From contig NZ_FNHI01000021.1 of NCBI RefSeq assembly GCF_900103455.1, positions 1 through 56,280 on the forward strand: DNA of 56,280 bases, written 5' to 3'. This document shows, in pieces, positions 24,191-31,857 of this stretch. This DNA is from Streptomyces wuyuanensis. GTDB taxonomy: Bacteria; Actinomycetota; Actinomycetes; Streptomycetales; Streptomycetaceae. Within the stretch, counting starts at the first letter, position 1. Each line of letters starts with the position of its first letter. The notes beneath the pieces were generated by a model. That model saw only the letters and a program-made list of their open reading frames with translations. It did not search any database and was not told the origin of the DNA. The translations under genes were made by a program, and so were the position numbers.

Positions 24191-25698
24191 CCGAAGGCGA
24201 CCCACGGCTCGACCTCCTCCTCGGGCTCCTCGACCTCGGCCGTAAGCCCCCATCGAGCCAGCGTCACCCCGACCAGCGGACTGATGTCCACGCCCACGCC
24301 ACGCCGGGCCCACGCCCACGCCTCACCCAAGTCGCGCTTCCTCGCGCCCGCCAGGGCCGTAGCCAGCGGCGCCTGGTCAAGGTGAACGACATCACCGGAC
24401 GCGACCGCGTCGTAGAACGAACCGCACGCCTGCGCAACCTGCCGGACCCGCGGCGAGACCACCTCCACGCCCAGCGCCCGCTCCAGGTCCGGGATCAGAG
24501 AGCCAGCCGGACCGCCGCCGTCAACCACCCAACAGCGAGGCGACCAGCGTTCATGCAAGTCGCGGGCCCGCTCAACCACCCAGTCCACCCCCGGCCGGTT
24601 GTCAACGACCTCCACGTGGACAGCGGCGCCATTCATCCCGGCAACACAGATCGACGTATGCGACCGCTCCGGCGTCATGTCGATGGAGAACGCCACCGGA
24701 TCCGACGCGCCGCTCTCAGCGTCCGCGAGAGCCCGCCACGCGTCCTCTCCGATCACCTGCCAGGTGTCCTCGGTCTCCGACGGGTACTCGCCCACCCCGA
24801 GCCGCTCCCTGGCGAAGATGGCCTCGCCCATCGTCAGCCGCTCGCGTTCGGTGTGCTCCAGCGACAGCCGGAACCCCAGGGCGGGGTTTGCCCGCGCAAC
24901 AGCCTCAGGAGACGTGGGGTCATCGTGCTCGCTGCAGCCCAGGCGGCATTCCGTCACATGCGGGTTGATCGACCACTCCAGATAGGCCAGCGACGGATCC
25001 GGCACACCCGACTCGACAGCCGACAGGGCACGCTGCCGGAGCCGGCCCAGCTGCATTGACGGCGCCCCGATGCCCGCACTGCCCAGATACCAGACCTGCG
25101 GGTCCTTCACCGCGGCCATCGTCGGCATCAGTGCACCCATAGCGTCGTCGCTCAGGATCATCGCCTCGTCCAGCACGTTCAGGTTGCCGGTGAAGCCACG
25201 CCCGGAGCCGCTGGAGCGGGCCAGGAAGCGCAGCCGCTGGCCAGTGAGCAGCTCGATGGACTCCTCGCCCGTCGTGCGGCGCACCCGGGCCACGCGCTTG
25301 CGGAGCTGGTCGCAGTTCATGATGAGCTGCTCGATCCGGCGGAACGCCTCGATGGAGGTCTTGAACTCGTGCGCCGAGTGGAGGATCAGGCGCTCCCCCA
25401 GCAGGAACAGGCCGGCCAGCTCGCGGGCTTCGATGATCCCGCCCTTGCCGTTCTGGCGAGGCACGTTGACACAGGTCTCGAAGGCGGACCATGAGCCGTC
25501 GGCGTTCTCGCCCAGACCCACGTGCAGTGCGTACTGCTGCCAGGGGTCGAGCTGCAGGCCGGCGACTGCCGCGAGCTCTACGGCCTCCTGGCCCGAGCTG
25601 GAGACGAACGGCGGCACCGTGGACAGCCTGGGCCGCTGGGCGCCCTTAGGGGGGCCGTCAGGCGCCGCGGCGCTTCGCTCGGCGAGAAGCGAGGTCAT
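24187..25698 (-). CDS. Terminase large subunit
   Basis: 503 residues. The ATPase domain has a Walker A-like NVPRQNGKGG at about 77-86 and Walker B LNVLDE at 172-177. The nuclease domain has acidic residues Asp339 (SIDMTPERSHTSI) and Asp392 (VVDGGG). It drives and cuts DNA during packaging. The gene overlaps the small subunit by 41 bases in another frame. Confidence 0.95.
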   Translation of the reverse strand: MTSLLAERSAAAPDGPPKGAQRPRLSTVPPFVSSSGQEAVELAAVAGLQLDPWQQYALHVGLGENADGSWSAFETCVNVPRQNGKGGIIEARELAGLFLLGERLILHSAHEFKTSIEAFRRIEQLIMNCDQLRKRVARVRRTTGEESIELLTGQRLRFLARSSGSGRGFTGNLNVLDEAMILSDDAMGALMPTMAAVKDPQVWYLGSAGIGAPSMQLGRLRQRALSAVESGVPDPSLAYLEWSINPHVTECRLGCSEHDDPTSPEAVARANPALGFRLSLEHTERERLTMGEAIFARERLGVGEYPSETEDTWQVIGEDAWRALADAESGASDPVAFSIDMTPERSHTSICVAGMNGAAVHVEVVDNRPGVDWVVERARDLHERWSPRCWVVDGGGPAGSLIPDLERALGVEVVSPRVRQVAQACGSFYDAVASGDVVHLDQAPLATALAGARKRDLGEAWAWARRGVGVDISPLVGVTLARWGLTAEVEEPEEEVEPWVAFG

Positions 25699-25921
25699 CG
25701 AGAGCGTCCCCCTCCTCGACCGAAGTTGCCAAACTGCAAAGGTCCTTCATGACGGCGCGAAGCTGGGCCGCGACGGCGGCGAGAGCTGTCGGGGCGTCAG
25801 CTTCGTCGGCCGCGCGCGCGAGGGAAAGTGCCAGCTCAGAGAGGCCGGGGTGGGTCTTGTCGGCACCGAGCATCCGGATCTGACGGCTCGTCGCCTCTGC
25901 GTTCGCGTTCTCACCCTTCAC
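25658..25921 (-). CDS. Terminase small subunit
   Basis: 87 residues, wholly helical (LSELALSLARAADEADAPTALAAVAAQLRAVMKDLC), beginning at GTG 25921 with AGGTGA upstream. Its position before the large subunit and beside the non-coding 25.9-26.3 kb region supports the call. The sequence itself has no diagnostic motif. Confidence 0.72.
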   Translation of the reverse strand: MKGENANAEATSRQIRMLGADKTHPGLSELALSLARAADEADAPTALAAVAAQLRAVMKDLCSLATSVEEGDALDDLASRRAKRRGA

Positions 25922-26279
25922 TGACGATTCACCTCAGCAAATCCCGCAAAGTTGGCCAAAGGGGTTGACAACGCCATGATCACGTCTTCGGATCAAGCCA
26001 CGCGCAAAGCCGAGCGACAGGGGCTTTTGGGTCGCCCGCTCATATGAGCGCCACGACGACCCAAGGCCCCCCTCCCTAGGGGGTTGACACCGCCTGACCT
26101 GCTGCGATGCGCGCCGATCTGAAGGAGGGTTCGCGACCGATACGGCATCCCGTCCGGTCCCGGTGGGTGCGCTGCCGCTCGACCGGGTGGTCGTCGGCTG
26201 CGGCTGCGGCACGCGCTACCCCGCGACCCGGCAGGCGTATGGACCGATGGGAGCGGGAGTTGCCAGTGTGCTGCTGCAA
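25922..26279. other. Candidate cos/packaging region
   Basis: 358 bases without a convincing gene next to the terminase. GGGGTTGACA with a following CGCC occurs near 25961 and 26082, about 120 bases apart. A perfect palindrome CGCTCATATGAGCG (26037-26050) lies inside wider arms TTGGGTCG (26027-26034) and CGACCCAA (26057-26064). A C/G-rich segment CCCCCCTCCCTAGGGGG follows at about 26067-26083. The HNH nuclease nearby also fits a cos-type phage. Exact cut site unknown. Confidence 0.5.
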
Positions 26280-26720
26280 TCACCAGGCTCGGGATGCTTG
26301 GCGTCCGACCGGCTGCACCTTGGCCTTGGCTTGCCGGTTGTACCAGCGGGTGGCGACGGCGATCATGCCCTCGTGCCTCATGTCCCGCACGCGCTGCATG
26401 ACGATGTCCCGGCCTGGGTCGACAGCGACGACCTTGGCCTCAAGCCGGCGGTAGCGGGCGAGGGCCTTGGGGCTGGGCATGGTGTGGATGAGGTACACGT
26501 CGGTGCGGTCGCGGTGCTTGATGGCCTCATCGAGAGCCGCGAACCGCGCGCGGAGCGCGACCTTGCGGAGGATCTCATCCTGGTTCCAGTTAGGGGCACC
26601 TGGCCCCGACAGCGCGAGGGTGATGCGGTCGAGGTCGATGACGACGTCCGTCGGCTTGGCTCTGGCCTGGATCCAGCTGGACTTGCCAGCGGCGGGCGGG
26701 CCGGTGATGACGTACAGCAC
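26280..26720 (-). CDS. P-loop kinase/NTPase (AAA_33 type)
   Basis: 146 residues from GTG 26720, with GGAGG upstream. Starts MLYVITGPPAAGKSSW, a Walker A at residues 7-15, then DVVIDLDRITLAL and R-rich lid-like segments (MQRVRDMRHEG). It resembles small P-loop kinases of the AAA_33/zeta-like group. The substrate, nucleic-acid end or nucleotide, is not evident. It starts right after the HNH gene. Confidence 0.75.
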   Translation of the reverse strand: MLYVITGPPAAGKSSWIQARAKPTDVVIDLDRITLALSGPGAPNWNQDEILRKVALRARFAALDEAIKHRDRTDVYLIHTMPSPKALARYRRLEAKVVAVDPGRDIVMQRVRDMRHEGMIAVATRWYNRQAKAKVQPVGRQASRAW

Positions 26721-26721
26721 G

Positions 26722-27012
26722 TCACCACCTCCGTGACGCACGCTCCAGCGAGCGAATGGGGGTGGCTCGGTTCCCGCGTCGCCCGTTGCAGCGGCGGTGC
26801 GCGCTGCGGGCGTTGGCCGGGTCGAGGAGGTCGCCGCCGCGGGAGAGTGGGACGAGGTGGTCGAGGGTGAACGACAGGGGTGCTCGCTGCGCCGCTTCGC
26901 CTGTGAGGCTGTAGTCGATGGCTCCACCGCAGATCCAGCACGGGTAGCGCATGGCTCGCTGCTGGTCGCAGAGCCGGCGGTACGGGCGCCCGTTGCGCGG
27001 GTTGCCGGCCAC
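26722..27012 (-). CDS. HNH endonuclease
   Basis: 96 residues from GTG 27012, preceded by AGGAGGGG. Zinc pairs CWIC near 23 and the HNH core LDHLVPLSRGGDLLDPANARSAHRRCN (about 48-74). HNH proteins beside terminases in cos phages such as HK97 help cut and package DNA; the same role is likely here. Confidence 0.88.
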   Translation of the reverse strand: MAGNPRNGRPYRRLCDQQRAMRYPCWICGGAIDYSLTGEAAQRAPLSFTLDHLVPLSRGGDLLDPANARSAHRRCNGRRGNRATPIRSLERASRRW

Positions 27013-27026
27013 AGGCGCCTCCCCTC

Positions 27027-27398
27027 CTACTGGTCCTGCTGGTCCCGGAGCTCCGCCTCGTCGCGTTGGCGCTGCCGCTCCTCGAGGGCTGCCTCGTTGG
27101 ACTTGAAGAGCCCTTCCATGTACGCGTCGAGGTAGTCGCTCTCCGACAGGTGATTGCACTCCGCGGGCTTCGGATCTTCGCCTGTCTCGGGGTCGAAGCC
27201 GGCGGGCCGGGAGCTGATCACGTCGGCAACAGCGTCCACGCACAGCTGGGTCTGTTCAGCCTCGGATAGTGCCGGGGGCTCGGTGACGGTCGCCGTGGCG
27301 GTGACCGTGGGCCCGGGTTCGGCATCGCTGCCGCTGCTGCTGCAGCCGCTGAGGGCGAACAGGACGGCTGTGAGTGCGGCTGTGGTGGTGCGTCGCAT
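27027..27398 (-). CDS. Lipoprotein
   Basis: 123 residues with an N-terminal signal of 18 residues ending in the lipobox LSGC, so Cys19 should carry the lipid anchor outside the membrane. A Thr/Pro linker and an acidic helical domain follow, ending in a charged coil. Prophage lipoproteins often block superinfection or DNA entry; that role is only a guess. It may also be produced late, being upstream of the HNH gene. Confidence 0.75.
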   Translation of the reverse strand: MRRTTTAALTAVLFALSGCSSSGSDAEPGPTVTATATVTEPPALSEAEQTQLCVDAVADVISSRPAGFDPETGEDPKPAECNHLSESDYLDAYMEGLFKSNEAALEERQRQRDEAELRDQQDQ

Positions 27399-27502
27399 GG
27401 TCCCCCCAGGACTAGCGGTAGTGAGAGGGGGTCATCATGCGCCGGGACTGGGGCGGCGGGAAGCGGAATGACCGTTCCGTGATGCTGCGTTCGGGCCGTC
27501 AG

Positions 27503-27709
27503 CTACTGACCGTGAGGTCGACGCGTTCCACGGAGGAGGAGTCGGGACTGCACCGCGTACACGGCCTGATGCTGCCCGTCCTTGAAGATCGTGAAGATGC
27601 CCTCTTCGATGAAGTAGGCCGCGGCGATGCTCTTGGTCAGGACTGTTGTTCCGACGTCTTCGATGCGGGCCTTGAAGTCGTGCATCTGGGTGCGTGCTGG
27701 TACGGGCAC
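27503..27709 (-). CDS. 68-residue plasmid/AICE-type hypothetical protein
   Basis: Starts at GTG 27709 with AGGAG five bases before. The core HDFKARIEDVGTTVLTKSIAAAYFIEEGIFTIFKDGQHQAVY is one I associate with small conserved proteins of Streptomyces plasmids, AICEs and phages. It has a helix and a beta hairpin and no catalytic motif. Function unknown. Confidence 0.7.
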   Translation of the reverse strand: MPVPARTQMHDFKARIEDVGTTVLTKSIAAAYFIEEGIFTIFKDGQHQAVYAVQSRLLLRGTRRPHGQ

Positions 27710-27812
27710 GGGAACTCCTGGTGGTAGCGCTGATGACGGTGGTGGTGGGTTGTCCCGCTGCCCGGCGTGGGATGGGGGGTGGGCAGCGGGACGTCGGGGC
27801 ACGGGCCCCGGC

Positions 27813-28040
27813 TCAGGCGGCGCGGGCTCCCTCAGGGAGGGGCGGCGTCTCGCCGGGCTCGATCAGTGCTCTGGTCTCTTCGTCGCGGATCGCCTTGGGG
27901 ATCTCGCGGACGTTGTAGCGCACGGACTTGCCGCTGCCGTACCTGCTGATGCGGCCTTCGGACGCCCAGCGCCAGATGGTTCCGACCGACCGGCCGGCCC
28001 AGTAGGCGGCGTCTGCGGCGTTGACGAGTGCTGGAGGCAT
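27813..28040 (-). CDS. HTH DNA-binding protein (excisionase-like, HTH_17)
   Basis: 75 residues. ALVNAADAAYWAGRSVGTIWRWASEGRI (about 3-30) is a MerR/excisionase-type helix-turn-helix with the wing SRYGSGKSVRYNVREI. A good promoter (TTGACA, 18 bases, CATTCT on the minus strand) and a hairpin leader lie upstream. Its promoter shares a TGCACCGAAGCA element with that of the other excisionase-like gene at 34483. Confidence 0.75.
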   Translation of the reverse strand: MPPALVNAADAAYWAGRSVGTIWRWASEGRISRYGSGKSVRYNVREIPKAIRDEETRALIEPGETPPLPEGARAA

Positions 28041-28065
28041 GCGGGGCACCTCCGGGAACGACGAA

Positions 28066-28088
28066 GGGCCACCCGGTGGGGGTGGCCC
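28066..28088 (-). promoter_or_regulatory. Leader hairpin of the HTH gene at 27813
   Basis: GGGCCACCC (28066-28074) pairs with GGGTGGCCC (28080-28088) in the untranslated leader, between promoter and ribosome binding site. It could attenuate transcription. Confidence 0.45.
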
Positions 28089-28115
28089 TGGCGACACGTG
28101 AAGCAGAGTGATCCC

Positions 28116-28145
28116 AGAATGCTTCGGTGCAGGTCGGCTTGTCAA
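28116..28145 (-). promoter_or_regulatory. Promoter with TGCACCGAAGCA element
   Basis: On the minus strand TTGACA (28145-28140) and CATTCT (28121-28116) are 18 bases apart, a strong SigA-like promoter. Between them TGCACCGAAGCA matches the element at 34752-34769. Confidence 0.6.
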
Positions 28146-28217
28146 CCTACGTTGCCCTAGGGATGCGTGACCGTCGTTTCCCGGCGGACGGCTGGGTCGC
28201 TCCGCCAGACTGCCCGC

Positions 28218-28403
28218 ATGGGTCTTGTGGTGACGGTGCAGCACGACAGCCGCGAGGAGTGCGAGGCCGAGCTCGATCGTCTGTGCCGCGACTACGGGAT
28301 GACGCCGACGCTGGCACCGACACGCTCGTTCGGCACGAACCGGTGGATGGCCCGCGCAACACCGACGGCCCCGGCCGGAGAGGGCCAGGGCCGCGGGGCG
28401 TAG
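28218..28403 (+). CDS. 61-residue hypothetical protein, plus strand
   Basis: MGLVVTVQHDSREECEAELDRLC opens a small alpha/beta protein with a disordered Gly-rich end. CAGACT lies six to seven bases before the ATG and there is no Shine-Dalgarno, so the message is probably leaderless. It is the only plus-strand gene of this region and diverges from the HTH gene. Function unknown. Confidence 0.6.
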   Translation: MGLVVTVQHDSREECEAELDRLCRDYGMTPTLAPTRSFGTNRWMARATPTAPAGEGQGRGA

Positions 28404-28407
28404 CGGG

Positions 28408-28563
28408 TCAGACGGCTGGTGTGCCGCTGCCGGGGCAGGTCTCGGTGCCTGTGCCGCCCTTCTGGTGCATGGCGACGGGTTGGCCCTTCTCGGCTCCTAC
28501 GCCTGCGCCGCAGACGGGGCAGTTGCCTTCACATAACGCGGGGTCGAAGCGGTTGGTGCACAT
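28408..28563 (-). CDS. 51-residue zinc-ribbon protein
   Basis: MCTNRFDPALCEGNCPVCGAG... with a later CPGSG gives several Cys residues arranged as a small zinc ribbon. AGGAGG stands before the ATG at 28563. It converges with the plus-strand gene ending at 28403. Function unknown. Confidence 0.62.
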   Translation of the reverse strand: MCTNRFDPALCEGNCPVCGAGVGAEKGQPVAMHQKGGTGTETCPGSGTPAV

Positions 28564-28608
28564 ATCAGGTACCTCCTGGTCGGGGTGGTGCTGATAGAGG
28601 TGGTGCCA

Positions 28609-28628
28609 CCCGCCCCGTAGTGGGCGGG
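28609..28628 (-). terminator. 7-bp GC hairpin
   Basis: CCCGCCC (28609-28615) pairs with GGGCGGG (28622-28628), just below the stop of the gene at 28633. Confidence 0.5.
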
Positions 28629-28632
28629 AGTC

Positions 28633-29043
28633 TTACAGCTTGCGGGCGAACACCCTGGAGCCGTCGTGGAATTTGATGGTGACGCCGACGTGTCCTTTCC
28701 TCGCGCCGTGCCGGGTGGACCAGCGTTCGACGGCCGCGACTTCGGGTGACTCGGCGTGGGAGACGAGGGCGGCCAGCCATGCTTCGGGGGCGTCTGTGGC
28801 TTGTGGGGCGGGCCCGGCTGGGGCGGGTGTGCCGGTGACGGGCTGGTCGGTGAAGCCGTCGTGCTTGGCCCCGTCGGGGAGTTGGCCCATGAATTGCCAG
28901 CGGGTTTCGCCGACGCTGGTGGTGATGGCCAGGCCGCGGGGGTGTTTGGTGTCGCCGACCTCGGCGAGTGTCTGTACTCGGGTGCAGCCGGGGGTGTTCT
29001 TGGCGAGGTCGGTGATGAGGTCGGTGAAGCGTGCGGGGCGCAT
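28633..29043 (-). CDS. Plasmid/AICE-type hypothetical protein
   Basis: 136 residues. The N-terminal domain (RFTDLITDLAKNTPGCTRVQTLAEVGDTKHPRG) is followed by a Pro/Ala linker and a C-terminal part ending VGVTIKFHDGSRVFARKL. I recall similar proteins beside tra genes in Streptomyces elements, without a known role. A promoter and palindromic operator lie just upstream. Confidence 0.65.
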   Translation of the reverse strand: MRPARFTDLITDLAKNTPGCTRVQTLAEVGDTKHPRGLAITTSVGETRWQFMGQLPDGAKHDGFTDQPVTGTPAPAGPAPQATDAPEAWLAALVSHAESPEVAAVERWSTRHGARKGHVGVTIKFHDGSRVFARKL

Positions 29044-29073
29044 AGGTGGCTGTGTCCTTCCGTGGCGGCCGGG

Positions 29074-29088
29074 CCAGTCTAGGACTGG
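29074..29088. promoter_or_regulatory. Palindrome CCAGTCTAGGACTGG over a -10 box
   Basis: Six-base arms flank TAG. On the minus strand the site contains TAGACT, a good -10 for the gene starting at 29043. A regulator bound here would block it. Confidence 0.55.
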
Positions 29089-29100
29089 GGGTCGCGGGGT

Positions 29101-29550
29101 TTACAGGTTGTTGGTGGTCTTGCCGAGCCACCGGCTGTGGCTGTTGACGGTCTGCTGTCGGACGGGGCCGGTGTAGTGGTGGTGGTGCTCGGTGGTGGTC
29201 TTGGGGCTGACTTTGACGAGGCGGGCGAGGGCCCAGATGGGGGCGGCGATAGCGAGGGGGGCGGCGGCGATCAGGCCGATGACGGTCGGGTCGGCGTGGC
29301 CGGAGGCCCAGAGGACGGCGCTGGCGGCTCCTCCGGTGGCGAGGGTGAGGACGCTGCCGGTGAGCATGAGTGCGCTGGCGTCGGTGGCCTTCTGGGACAT
29401 GGGTGGCCGGCCGGGCTGGGGTACGGGCGGGGCGGTGCCGTAGCGCGGGAGCGGCGTGTCGTCCCGGTACGACGTGGGGGCGGCCAGGGCGTCGTTGACG
29501 GCGGCGATGAGGTGGTCGGCCTGCTGGCGGTGAGCGGGGGTGGTGGTCAT
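29101..29550 (-). CDS. Spd-like membrane protein of conjugative elements
   Basis: 149 residues. A proline-rich N-terminal half (with QPGRPPMSQ) leads to two membrane helices (about 60-82 and 88-110), then HHHHYTGPVRQQTVNSHSRWLGKTTNNL. This layout matches small membrane proteins found beside traB and spd genes of Streptomyces plasmids and AICEs, thought to help spread through the mycelium. The ATG at 29550 has GGAGG four to five bases upstream. Confidence 0.7.
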   Translation of the reverse strand: MTTTPAHRQQADHLIAAVNDALAAPTSYRDDTPLPRYGTAPPVPQPGRPPMSQKATDASALMLTGSVLTLATGGAASAVLWASGHADPTVIGLIAAAPLAIAAPIWALARLVKVSPKTTTEHHHHYTGPVRQQTVNSHSRWLGKTTNNL

Positions 29551-29742
29551 CGGATCCTCCGGTCGGTGGGGTGTGCGGGGGCTGTGCAGGGCGGTGAAAG
29601 TGCAGGTGGCGGTCTGTGCAGCCCCTGTGCGGGGGCCCGGTGGGACTGTGCGACGTGCACTGGCCTGGGGCCGTGCCGCACAGTGCCCACACAGGGCCAA
29701 ACCCGCACAAACACACAGGGGCACACAGGGGCAAACAGGGTC
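29551..29742. repeat. Repeat-rich gap after the translocase gene, candidate clt locus
   Basis: No gene. ACACAGGGGC is repeated 2.8 times at 29713-29740; ACACAGGGCC is at 29689-29698; an inverted near-copy GCCCCTGTGC is at 29621-29630. In pSVH1- and pIJ101-like systems the clt transfer locus lies near the tra gene and carries short direct repeats bound by TraB. The same arrangement is suggested here. The known pSVH1 repeat sequence was not seen. Confidence 0.5.
29654..29671 (+). repeat. 18-base dispersed repeat, copy 1
   Basis: CGTGCACTGGCCTGGGGC differs at one base from 34141-34158, in the same orientation. The two copies bracket the translocase/Spd genes. Confidence 0.6.
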
Positions 29743-31857
29743 CTATCGGGCCCGCTGGAGGGCTTCCACGGTCCAGCCCCAGACACGCTTGCCGTCGAGC
29801 GGGAACTGCACCGCCGGCACGTCCACACCCAGCACGGCGAGCCGGTCCTTGAGCGCCGACCCGGCCCGGGACGCGTACCGCACGTCGCTCTCGTCGGCGC
29901 CTTGGACGAACTCGCCGTCAACGGTGGCGAGGTGGGCGAACACCTCCGCGCGGGTCACGTTGCCCCGACCCGTCGAGGCCGCAGCCTTGAGCAGGTGGTC
30001 GAGGATGTCCGGCTCGGCAGCCGCCGGAAGGACGCCCGCCCGCTGCCGCAGCTCGTAGGCCCGGCGCAGGATCGTCTCGACCTCGTCGTCGGTGTAGAAG
30101 TACGACTGCGTCAGCACGGGCTCCGACGTCTCGCCGGTCTGCAGGTAGCCGACGCCGCGCTGGGACTTGAGGATCCGCTGCGCGTTGTAGCCGGCGGTCG
30201 CACGGCCCTTGCCGAGGATCGTGTCGGACGCCTCGGGGGTCATGCACCGTCCGGCCCAGCGGGTGGACAGGATGTCGCGGATGCCGGTTGGTACGGCGTT
30301 CGAGTCGGGCTTCTGCGTGGCTGCGATGACGATGACCGCGTAGGCCCGGCCCTGCTGAGTGATCAGCCGCAGGAGCCGCTCCAGTTCCTTCTGCTGCTCG
30401 GGGCTGGCGGCGGCCATGTACGACGCCCACTCGTCGATGTACAGGATCGTGAACCGGACGCGCTTGTCCTTCGCGGCCAGCGACTCCGAGAACTTGCGGA
30501 CGCTGTGGTCCTTCACGGTCTGCTTCAGCTCGGGCAGCACGACCTCCCACACGTGCGTGAGGATCGCGAGGAGCTTCTTGGGGTCGCCGTCGGTGTCGAT
30601 CATCTGGGCGATCGGCTCGAAGGGGGTCAGGTCGAAGCCGCCCTTGCCGTCTGCCAGGTAGAAGTCGGCGGTCACGTCCAGGCTCGCGGCGAGCAGCGGG
30701 TTGTTCGCTGCGGCGGACTTGCCGGCTCCCGGCTCGCCACCGAAGAGGGCGGTCTTCTCGAACCAGTCCACGGCCATGACGTCGCCGCGTTCGGAGACGG
30801 CCATGGGTACGGGCGCCCAAAGGTTGACCTTCTCAGCTGCGAGGAGCGGCCCCTTGTGGGGCTTGCCGGTGAAGGGGACCTTGAGGGTGACGCGCAGGGT
30901 GAGCCAGTCCTCGCGCTCCCCCTTGGTCTGGGAGACCTGCTGGACGCTGACGCCGAATCCGTTCGCGAGCTGCGGCGTGGCGCCGAGGGCCTTGGAGGCG
31001 GGGATCCCGTCGGGCAGCTCCAGCCGCACCTCCCAGGCGGCCCCGTCGGCGGTGAGGGTGCACGGCGACAGGAGCTTGACGACGTCGTCCGTGCCGATGA
31101 CCTTCGCCGACCGGTAGACGCGGTTGACCATGTCGTCGGTCATGCGGTCCCCGTCGCCGATCTTCGCGTCGCGGTCGGTGTAGAGCTCTCCGGCGGTGGT
31201 ACGGCGTCCGAGGAGAGCGAGCGCGGCGAGCGTCGCGCCCGTGGCCATGAGCCCGCCCGGGGCGCCGAGGAGGTGTATGCCTGCGCCTTCGACGGCGGCG
31301 ACCGGAGCCAGGGCGGCGGCGCCACGGAGGGCCCGCTTGGTCCGGGCCTCGGCGCGGGCCTTCTTGTAGCCGGCGAGGGCCTTGGACGACTCGGCGAACG
31401 CCGCCTCCATGTCCTTGCGGCGCTTGTCCTTCTCCGTGCCCGGGATGAGCCGCTTGTCGTGGGCCCACTTGGCGGACTTGTAGTCGCGCTGCGCCTGCTG
31501 AACTTCGTGCCGGGACGCGAGGACCTGTACGCCCTCGACGCCCTGCACCCAGAGGGCGGTGCGGGCGATACCGCGCCACGTCTGCGCGGCGTGGCCGTGC
31601 TCGGTGGCCTGGCGTCGCAGCCACCTGCGGAAGCCTCGGGCGCTGTTGACGCGGCCGACGTGGGCGCGGGCCTTCCACCCGGCCCGGGTCTTGGTCCAAG
31701 CCGGGGTGAGGGGGGTGTCGCCCATCGGGTCGGCGCCCGCGGTCTGCTTCACGACCGGCGCGGCCTCGGGGGCGGCTCCCGGCCCGGAGAAGAAGCTGCC
31801 GACAAGGCGCTCCCACTCGGGGTCGGGCATGCTGCTCGGGGTGGTCTCGACGCTCAC
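29743..31857 (-). CDS. FtsK/SpoIIIE-type DNA translocase, TraB-like
   Basis: 704 residues. The N-terminal third is basic and helical with one hydrophobic region (about 178-218). The RecA-like motor has Walker A GGEPGAGKSA at 373-382, a second typical segment ADFYLADGKGGFDLTPF, and Walker B ILYIDE at 471-476. The C-terminal 100 residues form a winged-helix-like domain (NVTRAEVFAHLATVDGEFVQG). Streptomyces TraB proteins move double-stranded plasmid DNA between hyphae with this architecture. It overlaps the DUF2637/Spd-like gene by 4 bases. A role in phage DNA movement rather than conjugation is possible. Confidence 0.88.
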   Translation of the reverse strand: MSVETTPSSMPDPEWERLVGSFFSGPGAAPEAAPVVKQTAGADPMGDTPLTPAWTKTRAGWKARAHVGRVNSARGFRRWLRRQATEHGHAAQTWRGIARTALWVQGVEGVQVLASRHEVQQAQRDYKSAKWAHDKRLIPGTEKDKRRKDMEAAFAESSKALAGYKKARAEARTKRALRGAAALAPVAAVEGAGIHLLGAPGGLMATGATLAALALLGRRTTAGELYTDRDAKIGDGDRMTDDMVNRVYRSAKVIGTDDVVKLLSPCTLTADGAAWEVRLELPDGIPASKALGATPQLANGFGVSVQQVSQTKGEREDWLTLRVTLKVPFTGKPHKGPLLAAEKVNLWAPVPMAVSERGDVMAVDWFEKTALFGGEPGAGKSAAANNPLLAASLDVTADFYLADGKGGFDLTPFEPIAQMIDTDGDPKKLLAILTHVWEVVLPELKQTVKDHSVRKFSESLAAKDKRVRFTILYIDEWASYMAAASPEQQKELERLLRLITQQGRAYAVIVIAATQKPDSNAVPTGIRDILSTRWAGRCMTPEASDTILGKGRATAGYNAQRILKSQRGVGYLQTGETSEPVLTQSYFYTDDEVETILRRAYELRQRAGVLPAAAEPDILDHLLKAAASTGRGNVTRAEVFAHLATVDGEFVQGADESDVRYASRAGSALKDRLAVLGVDVPAVQFPLDGKRVWGWTVEALQRAR

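Noticed and set aside
25993..26283. Minus-strand frame of 96 codons coupled by GTGA to the P-loop kinase gene
   Set aside because: Third-position GC is clearly lower than in neighbouring genes, the product is Arg/Pro/Ser-rich without a fold, and the stretch holds palindromes and repeats fitting a packaging site.
26163..26870. Long plus-strand frame starting in the candidate cos region
   Set aside because: It runs opposite the kinase and HNH genes, both of which have clear motifs and ribosome binding sites; a high-GC shadow.
27437..27727. Plus-strand frame beginning MRRDWGGGK with an upstream GAGAGGGGG
   Set aside because: It runs through the well-supported minus-strand gene 27503-27709 and has no recognisable fold. 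Only a very short peptide could be real.
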